From NCBI RefSeq assembly GCF_036323735.1, contig NC_086036.1, positions 42,345,550-42,409,549 of the forward strand: 64,000 nucleotides of DNA, given 5' to 3'. Within the stretch, counting starts at the first letter, position 1. The number at the start of each line of letters is the position of its first letter. Below the pieces are notes generated by a model, which saw nothing but the letters and a program-made list of their open reading frames with translations, ran no database searches and had not been told where the DNA came from. Positions 11,768 to 21,230 of this stretch are shown here, piece after piece. Position numbers and translations under genes: made by a program. The stretch is from Rattus norvegicus. Its lineage: Eukaryota > Chordata > Mammalia > Rodentia > Muridae.

Positions 11768-12483
11768 CCCACTGGGTAGGACAGCCACCCGCTCGGTCTC
11801 GGTCCGGGGCGGCGCCGGTGGTGTGCGCGACGCGGGTGAGGAAGCTCCTGACATGGAGCCCGGGGTCTCTGGGGTTCAGGACTGAAAAGAGCTGAAGGCA
11901 AGACTCGGGGCTACTCCCCCAAGAAAGGGACAACGCTCAGGAGGCAGAGCCGTGAGACCGAATCAAACACAAGCACTACAAAGCGCACCCGGGGTAACCC
12001 CGGGACCCTCACCCCAGCCTGGATCCAGGAGATGGGGCGCCAGGGATGCCATAGCCATACCTTTTCGGTGCATCGACGGGCAGGCGGCCGCGGCTCGGAG
12101 CGGACTGGCACGGCGTGTATCCCATTTAGTAATCCATTATCGAGAAGATCTCTCTGGGCCTTGAGCTGCGCTCTTTCCTTCGCAAGCCTTTGTCATTCCT
12201 ACATGTGTGCTTGTCTCTTTGGGGGCAACAGTCACGGCGATTACTTTCTGGGATGCAAGCGAGCTGTGTTCATCTCCAATGACAGAAGAGGAGGTGAGAG
12301 GAAGGCCAAAAAGAATTTTAAAAATAAAAAAACTGAAAAGAAAAGGGGGGAAAACAGAAAAGGAAGAAAACCAGCGAGGACCAGGGTAAATGCTCAAGAA
12401 ACTCTTTTTCCAAATCCAAATTCCACTTGGATTCACTTCTGAGTCCCCTCAGCTGTGCCAGCGCCCATTAACTAGTCATTTCA

Positions 12484-12504
12484 GGGCGGGGGGCGGGGTA
12501 GGGG
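12484..12504 (+). promoter_or_regulatory. Tandem GC boxes and predicted G-quadruplex
   Basis: Two overlapping GGGCGG-type Sp1 sites lie in a run GGG-C-GGGGGG-C-GGGG-TA-GGGG. This satisfies the standard four-run G-quadruplex pattern with 1- to 2-nt loops. The position, about 50 bp upstream of the densest CpG block, fits a core promoter. Confidence 0.65.
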
Positions 12505-12529
12505 TTGAGGCAGAGGTGCAGGGCTCTGG

Positions 12530-13080
12530 GCGGCTCTGCAACCCCGAGTGCAGTGTCCCGGGTGTGGCGACGCTGGCCGCGGCCGCACGCTCCTAGGCGG
12601 GCATCTCGGGCAGTCGGCACCGCGGAAAAGCGCCTCTGCCGCGTCCCGAGCGCCTAGGCAGCCGAGTGCGTGGGGAGCGGAGTTGGCTGCAGCCTCACCC
12701 CGCGCGGCTCACTACTCCTGTGTCACTGGAGAGGCCGACGCTCCGGGCGGAGCCAAGTCCCGGACTGGATTGCGCAGAGCGGACTCTCCTCCAGCAACCC
12801 CGCCTCCCTGGGCTGGCGTCTCCTCCGACCCTAAGGAGAGCTGTGATGTGTGTGCGAGGGAGGGAGAGGGAGAGGGAGGCAGAGAGCGCGAGCGCAAGCC
12901 AAAGGAAGAGGAGACCTGCTGCGGTGCGGCTGCAGGTGGAGCTTTGGGCCGAGTCGACAGCCGGGCTTCCTATCACTTCAACTTCCCTCCCCCGGGGCGC
13001 TCACCCGGGAGGTCCCAGCGGGGCGACTCTAGGAGAAGCCCAGCCCCTGTCTCCCCACCCCCACAGCTGCTCTAGCGGGG
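12530..13080. promoter_or_regulatory. CpG-island core
   Basis: I counted about 30 CpG in 12541-12780 alone. Long open frames through it (for example 12548-13075 and 12666-13154 on +) are Arg-, Ala-, Pro- and Ser-rich, overlap each other in different frames, and match no domain I know. They are best explained by scarcity of stops in GC-rich DNA. The region probably contains transcription start sites and a 5' UTR. Confidence 0.75.
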
Positions 13081-13659
13081 GAGTGGGGGGGGGAGAAGAA
13101 AAAGAAAAGATATCCCAGACAGCATTGCTGAGCCCTGCCAAATCAGAAAAATAAATAAAAATAGACTTGGTGAGGAGCGAGTTACAAGAGTTTCTCCATC
13201 GATTTTCTTAAATGGAAAAGTTTTAAAAAGAGTCGGCGAATCTTTCTATTTCTGATTACTGTATGAGGAGGTTGGTTCTGGAAGTGATGGACCCTCTTCC
13301 TACCCAGATGAATTAGATACAAGACGATGTGGTTAAAAATAGTTCCTACACACACTCGGTCATAACATTCGCTAAATAAGCACATAAACTACTGTGCTGA
13401 GAACGTGGTTAAAGACAGCGATCTGTTTTAAACTATCTTAGTTTCAAAGTCCGCAGTGAGGATTGTTCTTAGAAATGAGTAAACTTTAGAAATAAGACTC
13501 AAACAATACCAAAGGGAGTCCAACAGCTTCTTGGAAAAGGGAAATCGCAACCATTTCCAAGGTTCTATTGTTATGAAGCATGAAGAATGGCAGGCACGGC
13601 CTCTCTCCGCTGCTTGGACTTACAATAGGCAAGAAGTCTTGCAGTTACGGGCTTGTGCC
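13081..13659. other. AT-richer spacer between CpG clusters
   Basis: Starts with a G-rich run (13076-13095, possible quadruplex strand) followed by A-rich and unique sequence. No repeat is recognised. If the island drives a + strand transcript, this could be first-exon or first-intron sequence. Confidence 0.3.
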
Positions 13660-13870
13660 AACTAGTCAGGCCGCACCACAGTCCCCTCCCCCAGCCGCGG
13701 CGCTCTCGCGGCCGCGCCGGCTGCGCCCCGCAAACAACTGCGCGCCAGGGCTGCTGCTACCAGAGTAGGTCTCGCAGATGGTGCCCACCGAGGCCACAGC
13801 TTTCAAAGAAAGTAACGCCGGGTGGCCGAGCATTTCCCGGAGCAATCTGTACTGCACGTTAGGTCAGCGG
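13660..13870. promoter_or_regulatory. Second CpG cluster
   Basis: Dense CpG ('cagccgcggcgctctcgcgg', 'ctgcgccccgc') separate from the core by about 580 bp. On the minus strand 13666-13857 is an open frame without an ATG start and with a stop just upstream. I do not recognise it. Confidence 0.6.
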
Positions 13871-14399
13871 AGAAAAGCCAGAGGGGAGGAGGATCGGAGT
13901 CTCAGACCCAGGTTGGCTGAGAAGCTTCATATTAGAAATTGTACCTATTCCCCAATTTGGGGCTTGATGCCACTAAGTCCGCGTTCCCTGCTTTGCGTTC
14001 TTGTGTGTGCAAAAATCTGCTCATGAGTGCTCAGGAAAGAAAAACGACTACGTGACAACGTCCTCAACATCTCCCCCGCCCTTGGGCTTTTTTCCTCTAA
14101 CAAAACCACCTGGGGAAAGGGTGGGCCGAATGATTAAATGGGAAAATCAATTCTGCTGTTCTCCTAAACTACCAGCAGGGGCTGCTATCCCCACCCTTCC
14201 CAGACCAGCAAAAGCTGATACAGATCCGCCGTGGTTGGGGGCGCGGCCCTAGGTGCGCGCGCAGCGCCTGAGGCTCTGGGCGCGACTCTGGAATATTGAG
14301 GATGGGAGGTGACTGTCTTGTTCAGGCTTTGGAGGCTTGGGTGAGGGCTGTCTCCAAGTGTCGTCCTCCTAACTCTGGGGCTTTGTGGGAAAAGCTCTC

Positions 14400-15060
14400 T
14401 TGGCGGAGACTTCTCTAACACCCAGATTTAGGCTAAAGATGGACAGACTCAGGGGCAATCGGTTCTTCGTCCCGCATCTCCACCCCGTGCTGGTGGCCAA
14501 CGCTCCCTCTTCGCTACCCACGCCTGATTTACATGCTAATTATGTCTGGGAAAAGTTCTTTAATTGGCAGAATTAGGCAGAGCAAACGAATTGTTTCACA
14601 GACAGAACCAAATTAATTCCGGTTTAGCTCCTTCCCTTGGAGAAACAAACAATTAAGCTGTCTTGTTTGCTTTATGGATATATTGGAAGTGCCCCACATC
14701 GTGTTTCAAGATATTGTTTAAAGGGTAATTATTTTCAATATTAATACTCGCATGTTTAACTTGTAGTAACACCGAGCCATGAGGAGAGAGATTAAATTTA
14801 CCTAATTTAAAAATCGTGGGATACAAGAGGGAAAGAATTTGAACGTGCTTTTGACCATAAAGAAATACCACCCAGAATCTTCCTGGCAATTATTAGATCC
14901 TAAGGGCTCACTATCCAATTACTCGCCCGATGTTCTTACCACGTGATGCTACTTTACACCTGCCAGAGAAAAGATGCTCTAGGAACCAGGAAAAGCCAAC
15001 CATAGAAACTTCATGATGCCGGTTCCCCTTCACTGTCTCAGACTCTACCAAAAGCCAGAT
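14400..15060. promoter_or_regulatory. Candidate developmental enhancer rich in TAATT motifs
   Basis: Repeat-free AT-rich block just outside the CpG island. It carries an octamer-like ATGCTAAT running into TAATTATG (14533-14544) and further TAATT cores near 14560, 14609, 14651 and 14727. Homeodomain and POU-site clusters next to CpG islands are typical of enhancers of developmental regulators. Conservation was not tested. Confidence 0.4.
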
Positions 15061-15147
15061 TTAACTTTTCAACAACAGCTCTGCCCCTCCAAAGCTCTTA
15101 GAGTCTGCAATTTACCCTGATAGTCAAGAGAAAGAGCCAATGAAAGT

Positions 15148-15177
15148 AAAAAACAAAACAAAACAAAACAAAACCCA
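15148..15177. repeat. (AAAAC)n simple repeat
   Basis: Five tandem CAAAA-type units followed by 'cccacac'. Confidence 0.9.
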
Positions 15178-15282
15178 CACAGAACGTTAGAATTAAAAAA
15201 ACAAAAAGCAGAAAACAGCTCATTTTATAGTTTAGTAGCACGGTGGAAAGTTTCAGGAGGCCACCAGGGGTTAGATAACATA

Positions 15283-15448
15283 TTAGCTGGTTATCCCGGG
15301 CAAATCACATCTTTCTGGAGCCACAGTTGACTTACCTGTCCCAGGGGTTCCTAATTTACTCCCCTCTCAGGAATGTTGTGGACTAGCCAGTATGAACAGA
15401 GAATCTAGGACACTCACTGCCTAGTAAGCATTAACAAGCATATCTGTC
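15283..15448 (+). mobile_element. MIR SINE fragment
   Basis: 'gggcaaatcaca...cctgtccc' matches the degraded MIR 'gggcaagttacttaacc...ctcatctgtaaaat' order, and 'ctgcctagtaagcatta' matches the MIR end 'ctggcacatagtaagcgct'. Very diverged. Confidence 0.6.
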
Positions 15449-15449
15449 A

Positions 15450-15592
15450 TCGTCCACATGAGTCCTTAGGTCACATTTTATAGGGGTCAGATGGAGGCCC
15501 AGAGGAAAGAGGTGACTTCCTGTCAAGAATGAGGTCAGGGCTAGAAGCTACCTGGAGTGACTTTCTTCAAGAGATGCTTACGTGACCACATC
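15450..15592 (-). mobile_element. MIR SINE fragment
   Basis: 'cattttataggggtcagatggaggcccagagg' and 'tcagggctagaagctacc' match the reverse-complemented MIR core ('cattttacagatgaggaaactgaggc...'). It lies head-to-tail opposite the preceding MIR. Confidence 0.6.
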
Positions 15593-15618
15593 CACTTCCC
15601 TCGTATTACTTAAAAAGG

Positions 15619-15637
15619 TTTGTGTGTGCATGTGTGT

Positions 15638-15691
<54 letters not shown>
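15619..15691. repeat. (TG)n microsatellite
   Basis: About 70 bp of TG with 'gcatg' and 'tgg' interruptions near the 5' side. Confidence 0.95.
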
Positions 15692-15694
<3 letters not shown>

Positions 15695-16186
15695 TAAGAC
15701 TAAAAAAGGTAAACTCACCCCGCTTACCTTTAAAGAACATATCTAGACATTTGATGAGAAGCTCTGGTGCTTTAAAATAAAACGCCTGGGAGAAAGGGCT
15801 GGCTCTTCTGACCCTGTTGGTATGAAATCCTGGGGGAGTCAGGAGAGCCTAGTTTGGGGATGAGAAACCTGTCCAGATCCCACCCATCTTATCCAAACTT
15901 CTTTTCTGTTTAAATCTGTGCTTTCAAAATCCACTTGCTATTAAACCGCTCCCCCACCCCCACCCCAGTGTCTTAAAGGATGCAAATGCTCAGGTGTCAA
16001 AGATTTAAGTTTTAAGTTTTTCAGGGGGAGGGGGGATGGGACCTGGGCCTGGGTGTTTGTTGAACCCACACACACACTGCACACCCACACCCCCGAGACA
16101 ATTCTAGTGTGCAGTCTCACAGAACCATTGTGACACTGCAGCCTGGGTGTGTTCTGAAACCTTGTTTTCTCCAGGACCCAGTCTCT
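15692..16186. other. Unique sequence with a splice-like segment on the minus strand
   Basis: Contains a minus-strand pseudo-exon candidate at 15728-15785 (see findings), a short C-rich run at 15951-15967 and CA-rich sequence at 16065-16095. No repeat family is recognised. Confidence 0.3.
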
Positions 16187-16296
16187 GCTCCTCCTCCCCC
16201 TCCCCCTTCCCCTCTCCCTCCCCTTCCCCTCCCCCTCCCCTTCCCCTCTCCCTTCCCCCTTCCTCTTCCCCCTTCCCCATTCCCCTTCCTCTCTCC
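16187..16296. repeat. (CCCCTT)n-like polypyrimidine tract
   Basis: Continuous C/T sequence with runs of three to five C, so the minus strand is G/A-rich with many G3-G5 runs. Open frames here are Pro/Ser-repeat artefacts. Confidence 0.9.
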
Positions 16297-16399
16297 AGTT
16301 TCTTGGCTGCTCTGTCAACACCTAACTCATTAGTCAGCCCTGAATTATGTTAAGCTCAACCTTCCCTGCTCTTGCATTGAACAGCTGTATGACAATTAT

Positions 16400-16760
16400 A
16401 ATGGTTAATCTTGACTGTCAGTTTGGTGGGATCTAGAATTACCGAAGAGACAAACCTTTATACAGGTCTGTTGCTTCTACCTTTGACCCAGATATGAACA
16501 GCTCTGAGGAGAAAGCAGTGCCTTCGATTTTTGATGGTGAATGCATCTGTTGTTGTCGCTGCTGCTGCCATCCCTTGGTAACACTAGGCTCAGAATCTTC
16601 AGTCTTCCAACATGGATTGACAATCAGTAACTCTTCGGGAATCTTCCAGGCCATCAGTAGTCATATTGGGACTACTGAAACATTCAGCTGCCTGAGGCTG
16701 GCCATGGTTGGACTATGCAGGCCCTACTGTGCTTGGGATACTGTGCTTGGAACATTGGGA
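16400..16760 (+). mobile_element. Rodent medium-reiterated repeat, family not named
   Basis: Begins 'ggttaatcttgactgtcagtttggtgggatctagaat', a recurrent rodent repeat head. It continues through 'cttccaacatggattgacaatcagtaa' and 'gggaatcttccaggccatcagtag', which also fit that family. The open frame 16494-16877 lies largely inside it and is not a gene. Repeat class is uncertain. Confidence 0.55.
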
Positions 16761-17079
16761 TATGTTTTGTGCCTGTTCTCTCACATGGTGGAAGCATTTC
16801 TCACAACAGGAAGCCAGTCTCTTCCCATGTTCTGCATTGTTGACCCATTTTCCAAAATTCAGCCCGATCTACTTTAGTCCCTTTTTTTGGATCTCCCCAT
16901 CAATATGTAAACATTGTCTGTCAACTTACAAACAAGCCATCCATGGGCCCTCCATTCCTTTAGGCCACTCTTTCCTCTCTTCCAAAAGCAAGTGTCATCA
17001 AAGATAGTCAAAGATCACCTTACCCATTTGCTTGTTTGTTCCTTCAGTGTCTGTCTCCTATTATATAGTACAGTTTAGA
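16761..17079. other. Unassigned sequence
   Basis: No family is recognised with confidence. It may belong to repeats on either side. Confidence 0.3.
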
Positions 17080-17350
17080 GAAAGCTCATGGGCTTCTGAG
17101 TAGAACGTGTATCGTGCAGTGCTTAGGTATAATGTTCTGTCGATTTCTGTTGGGCTCTATGAAGTATTTTAGTTCAAGTGTTTCTCTGACTAATTCTGCT
17201 GAGATGACCTATCTATTGATGAGAGTGTGGCACTAAAGTTACCCACTATTTTTGGCAATCCCTCAATAAGACTTTCCCTGAATTCATCAGTTGCATCCAA
17301 TGCAGTGTGTATTTTAAGGTTTTCATTTAACTTGAATTCTCAGCAGAGTG
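17080..17350 (-). mobile_element. Old L1 LINE fragment (ORF2 region)
   Basis: 'tctattgatgagagtgtggcactaaagttacccactattt' is the antisense of a well-known stretch of the L1 ORF2 3' half. The frame is broken by stops, and the upstream 'ggtataatgttctgtcgattt' also fits. A dead, 5'-truncated LINE. Confidence 0.75.
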
Positions 17351-17461
17351 GAGATAGTTATTTTTCCTTGTGAAATGGAAGCACTTTCTGTTCTTGCCTT
17401 CTGTGACACACCGCGGGTTGGTTCCCCCAGTTGCCTGCTTCTCTTCCTACTTCTCCTTCCA

Positions 17462-17480
17462 GAGGGGGATGGGGGGGGGG
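17462..17480 (+). repeat. G-run (G5-AT-G10)
   Basis: Two long G-runs separated by two bases, a simple-sequence tract with quadruplex potential. Confidence 0.8.
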
Positions 17481-17640
17481 ACCAAAAGTTACAGAGTTAT
17501 TGTTAACATCTTTTACCACTCAAAATTAACAATTGTTTTAAAAATTGTCGTATTTGTTTCCAATCGTTTTCTTTTTCTCTTCCCCCCACTTACCCCCCAC
17601 ACACTTTTAAGAAATAAGACATGGTTACATATTTTAATTT

Positions 17641-17700
17641 TCTGGCTGGAGAGACGGCTCAGTGTTTACCCACACTTACTACTCTTCCTGGATCCGTGTG
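17641..17700 (+). mobile_element. B2 SINE 5' fragment
   Basis: 'ctggctggagagacggctcagtgttta' and 'actactcttcctgga' match the first ~55 bp of B2. The rest is absent. Confidence 0.7.
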
Positions 17701-17704
17701 TGTG

Positions 17705-17850
17705 TGTTCCTAAAAAGCTGGACTCCCCATTTCTATGTAAGACCTGTCTACATACTTCTGCTTGCTACTTCCCTTCCCCTTCTTCCTGGCAAAAATCCCT
17801 ACTCATCCTTCACGTATCAGCATCAAATATCCTACTTCAAGAAGGTTCTC

Positions 17851-17941
<91 letters not shown>

Positions 17942-18175
17942 TCATTATTTATTCATTCTCAAAGGACTGTAAGTTTACTTCATAGCCAAACCCAGCCATA
18001 TCTGGCTACATCATAGCTAGAGTTGAGATTCTATGCAATGGTGTGTTCAATGCTTTTCTTTCCTGTTTGTCTAGAAACCTTTAGCCCTAGCACAGTCTCT
18101 GATTTTTTCGATGTTATCTCCAGCACCTAGCAGACAGCAAGAACTCTATTCATAAAGGAAAGGTTAACCTAATAA
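17705..18175 (+). mobile_element. L2 LINE 3' end, split by a microsatellite
   Basis: 'cctggcaaaaatccctactcatccttcacgtatcagcatcaaat' followed, after the CT/CA repeat, by 'ggactgtaagttta', 'gttatctccagcacctagca' and 'actctattcataaa' matches the ordered 3' end of L2. L2 is extinct in eutherians, so this is an ancient relic. Confidence 0.75.
17851..17938. repeat. Compound (CT)n(CA)n microsatellite
   Basis: About 50 bp of TC/CT repeat passes directly into about 38 bp of AC repeat, inside the L2 remnant. Confidence 0.96.
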
Positions 18176-18479
18176 AAAGCAGTTGAGTTCCTCTTCAAGG
18201 ATTCAGTAATATAAAGACTGGTTCAATGTGTAAAAGAGCATCATTTTAAAATGATAAAGAAAAAGAGACACCAGAAAGCAATTACACCCTTCTTATTTTG
18301 TGATTCTGGATCTAAAGATGAATGAAGGCCACCCCAGACATGTAACTGCCACTTTACAGTATCTGGCATTTTTGACTGAAGGAGCAGAAAAGGCTTTAGA
18401 GACATATGTGGTGAGTAAATATGAAAAGATGCTTGGAACTAGGAAGCAATGAGAAACATAACTCTAAGAGACCCACGGC
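18176..18479. other. Unique sequence
   Basis: An open frame at 18258-18457 on + ends in a splice-donor-like GTGAGT at about 18412, but shows no protein similarity that I recognise. Confidence 0.3.
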
Positions 18480-19250
18480 AGGAGGTAAAGTTGCGATTTG
18501 AGTCCACTGGGTGTGATGCAAGGGGGTTTTGCTAACAGTGATTTACTGTCTGCCCCTCTGTGAATAGTTGCACCCTGCTGCCTGCTCCAGAGCATAACAA
18601 TCTCTCCACTGTACCACAGCAAAGCCTTCCTCGTTCACTCCGCATATCAAATTATTGTTTGCAAGATTAAGAGAATGGTAGATTCGAAATAAGATAATGA
18701 ATGAACAATGACGTTAAGCAAACCAGAACGTACAACTCTTATATTTTTTCCCTCACAAAGGGCCTTTAGATGCAGTTGAATTCATTTGTTACATGATATA
18801 AAGCAAAGATTGGTTTTTTTTTTCCCAGCCTACCCTTGTAATCACCCTTCTTTCTAATATTTAGACTTAAGGGTATCTACTTGGATATGAGTTTGCATTA
18901 AAATGTAATTACCTAAATGTAACCTATCCTACTCAAAATTAGATAAATCGACTGATTAAATACCACTTTGTAATTTGCCATTTGGCCAGAGGAATAATGA
19001 AAACTAAAATACACTTGTTTATGAGACTCCACAAGGTCTTCGATTCACAGAAGGCCCAGCTACAAGAGGGGGAATATTCTGGCCCATACATGTGCACAGC
19101 AGAATTTACATTTCAGGTTGCTGCAATTTTAATTTTTAGATTACATGGAAAAACTGTATTGCTATCAACTGAGAGACATTTCAGGATCCTTTTTGATGAA
19201 TATATGTTTAGTGTATGTTTAGGAATCATTTCATAACCAGAAACATGGCA
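18480..19250. promoter_or_regulatory. Candidate conserved noncoding block
   Basis: Repeat-free, AT-rich, with 'caaattattgtttgcaaga', 'atgtaattaccta' and 'gactgattaaatacc' homeodomain/forkhead-like motifs. The claim rests on motif appearance only. Confidence 0.2.
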
Positions 19251-19375
19251 GCAACCTGGTATCATCCTTGACTTAACGTGAAAACTGTATAACAGGAGAT
19301 TAGCTGTATCGAATATCTAAATTTATGGTGGGTAACTGTGGATAACAACGAGTATACTTTAAAAATTATATGCTT

Positions 19376-19545
19376 GGGGCTGGTAGGATGGCTCAGCAGG
19401 TAACGGCACCTGAAGGCAGCCAAATGATCCTGAACCCACAGAAGTGGAAAGAGAGAACTGACCCCAAAAGTTGTCTTTTGATATCCATACATATGCCCAA
19501 AAACCCTTATACACACATATAAATAAATGAATAAATACATAAACA
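19376..19545 (+). mobile_element. B3 SINE
   Basis: 'ggggctggtaggatggctcagcaggtaa', 'agaactgaccccaaaagttgtc' and a 'cacatataaataaatgaata' tail match B3. The 5' tRNA-like part is diverged. Confidence 0.8.
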
Positions 19546-20559
19546 TATATATAAATGGAATTTTTAAATTATATGTTATAATTTTAACTATATAAAAATA
19601 ATTCTACTTACCATATAATTAGAAAAATTAACCCTGTATATGCACAACTACTAAATATAAGTATATTTTCATTAGGTTTACTTGAGATTTTTGTACTCAA
19701 GATTAGTCTCTAGTTAATTGTTCTATAAAGCACTACTAACATTCAACTAGCTGAGTATGAGCATTTCCAGATATAACCTGGAGGTTGAAGTTGAATGTAA
19801 CTAGGACTATGTAACTCAGTGTACCCCCAGAGATTAAAATGATCCAGCCACTAGGACCCCCTCTCTGATTCCTACTCCCCTTAGTCACCAGATGAAGTAA
19901 GAATACTGTAGCTTAATGTCTGATCTGAAAGTCTACATACCTGCTTTTGTAAAGGTTATGGTGGTGTGAGCTGTATTGGTGACGAATTAAAATGCGGTGT
20001 ACACCTCACTCTCACCCTTTCTTTGCCTGCCTCAAAGCAATTTAGTCATTTCCTTTTACACACAACCCTTAAAGGCATTTATCCTGGTGAAGCCACTTAT
20101 GAGAAGTCCCCATCCCATGTTTCTTCCTTAGCTGTGCTCCCTCGGTTCAAATGTTTGCGTCATGATACCCCAGGGCTTGGCTCTTTCTTTTTTATTTCCT
20201 GTATTCTCTTGCTTTAGGGAGTTTCCCTCTTTGTTTCTTAATTTCCTAGTCAATACAGACCTTAGTTTAGGGTTCATTGTTATTGTTGTGTTTGTTTTGT
20301 TTTCTCTTAACTGCTATCTTTTTTGTAAACTCAAGGTATAAGGACATTGTACTTAGTTCTGTGGGCCATGAATCACCCTCTGTATATAGAGTCCACACCC
20401 TATCACCGAGTGATACTGTCCTTTGGCTACCCAGTCTAGCACCACCCCCAGCTCCCATTCCCATTTGTTACATAGTATTCTCCAGCAAACTCTATAGCCT
20501 ACCTTTAAACTTGATACAGAATTTTGGCATGCCTCCTTTCCATCATTACAACATGGGTC
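19546..20559. other. AT-rich unique sequence
   Basis: No repeat family or coding region is recognised. 19546-19760 is particularly AT-rich. Confidence 0.35.
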
Positions 20560-20930
20560 CAAGCTACCACCTTCATCTTCATTGGAGCACCCAGCAGCAT
20601 GCTAACCTATGTCCCATTGCTAACCTCACTTGCCTACAGCTAATTCCCAATAGCATCAGCATGACTCTTCAATTCATTCATTAAAATCATGTTCCCTGGC
20701 TGCTGAAAACCACCCAGATATTTTTCCTGTTTCCTTCAGGGTAAAATCCACAGCCCATACTACCTGGCCTTGTCTGCCCTCATTTCTCCTTCTCTCCCTA
20801 CTTCCCACTCCACTTTTGTCTTCCTGCCTTCTGCACCTATGCACCTTAGGTTTCTCCACCCTCTTCCTCAAATTTTTATGTTCTTAAGAGGCCTCATCAT
20901 CTTCAGCAGATCCTCCCTCAAGGCTTGGTC
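20560..20930 (+). mobile_element. L2 LINE fragment
   Basis: 'tcagggtaaaatccacagcccatactacctggcc' matches the L2 'aggataaagtccaaactcct..ggcc' stretch. It is followed by 'tgtctgccctcatttctcc' and 'tccactttt' in the right order. Confidence 0.65.
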
Positions 20931-21090
20931 AGCAAGTACTCATAACTTGATACAAAATAACAACTCCACAATCTCCTGTACTCCCTCCACCATTCACCCT
21001 CTTGTGGCTTCCCTTGACATCTGACTTTATATACATGTGTTTGTTTATTTGTTTACTATCTGTTCCCTGCTAATCTAGCATGAAAAAAAA

Positions 21091-21230
21091 ATGGTACTGG
21101 AGTTTGAGACAGCCTGGTCTACATATGGAGTTTCAGGCTAGCCAGGGCTACATACGTTGTTACCCCCCCCCCAAAAAAAACAAACCAAACAAACAAGCAA
21201 AAGAACAAACAAATAAACAAAGCAAAAAAC
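21091..21230 (+). mobile_element. B1 SINE 3' part
   Basis: 'gagtttgagacagcctggtctacatatggagttt' and 'ccagggctacata' match the B1 3' half. A C-run and a (CAAA)n-rich tail follow. Confidence 0.85.

Larger units (their letters stand above)
10100..14290. promoter_or_regulatory. CpG-island complex, probable promoter of an unidentified gene
   Basis: CpG dinucleotides, scarce elsewhere in the window, cluster at about 10.11-10.56, 11.24-11.42, 11.79-12.11, 12.53-13.08, 13.66-13.87 and 14.22-14.29 kb. CpG islands of this kind mark constitutive or developmental promoters in mammals. No recognisable protein-coding first exon is present, so it may hold a 5' UTR exon or a noncoding RNA start. Candidate donor-like sites exist on both strands (+ at 12295, and several CCTG/GTAAG or GGG/GTGAG types on -), so direction cannot be fixed. 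Confidence 0.8.

Noticed and set aside
11046..11895. Open frames of 136-168 codons on both strands around the GA and CA repeats
   Set aside because: Their length comes from (AG)n and (CA)n read as Arg-Glu, Ser-Leu, His-Thr or Cys-Val repeats.
12548..13154. Overlapping + strand open frames of 175 and 162 codons in the CpG island
   Set aside because: They are Arg/Ala/Pro/Ser-rich, overlap in different frames, include GA-rich low complexity, and have no recognisable domain. GC-rich DNA lacks stops.
16494..16877. 127-codon Cys-rich + strand frame
   Set aside because: It largely overlaps a rodent interspersed repeat and shows no domain organisation.
17370..18016. 200-codon + strand frame with hydrophobic start
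   Set aside because: It runs through a G-run, a B2 fragment, an L2 relic and the CT/CA microsatellite.
18258..18457. 66-codon open stretch ending near a GTGAGT donor
   Set aside because: The upstream acceptor is weak, no homology is recognised, and such a length is expected by chance.
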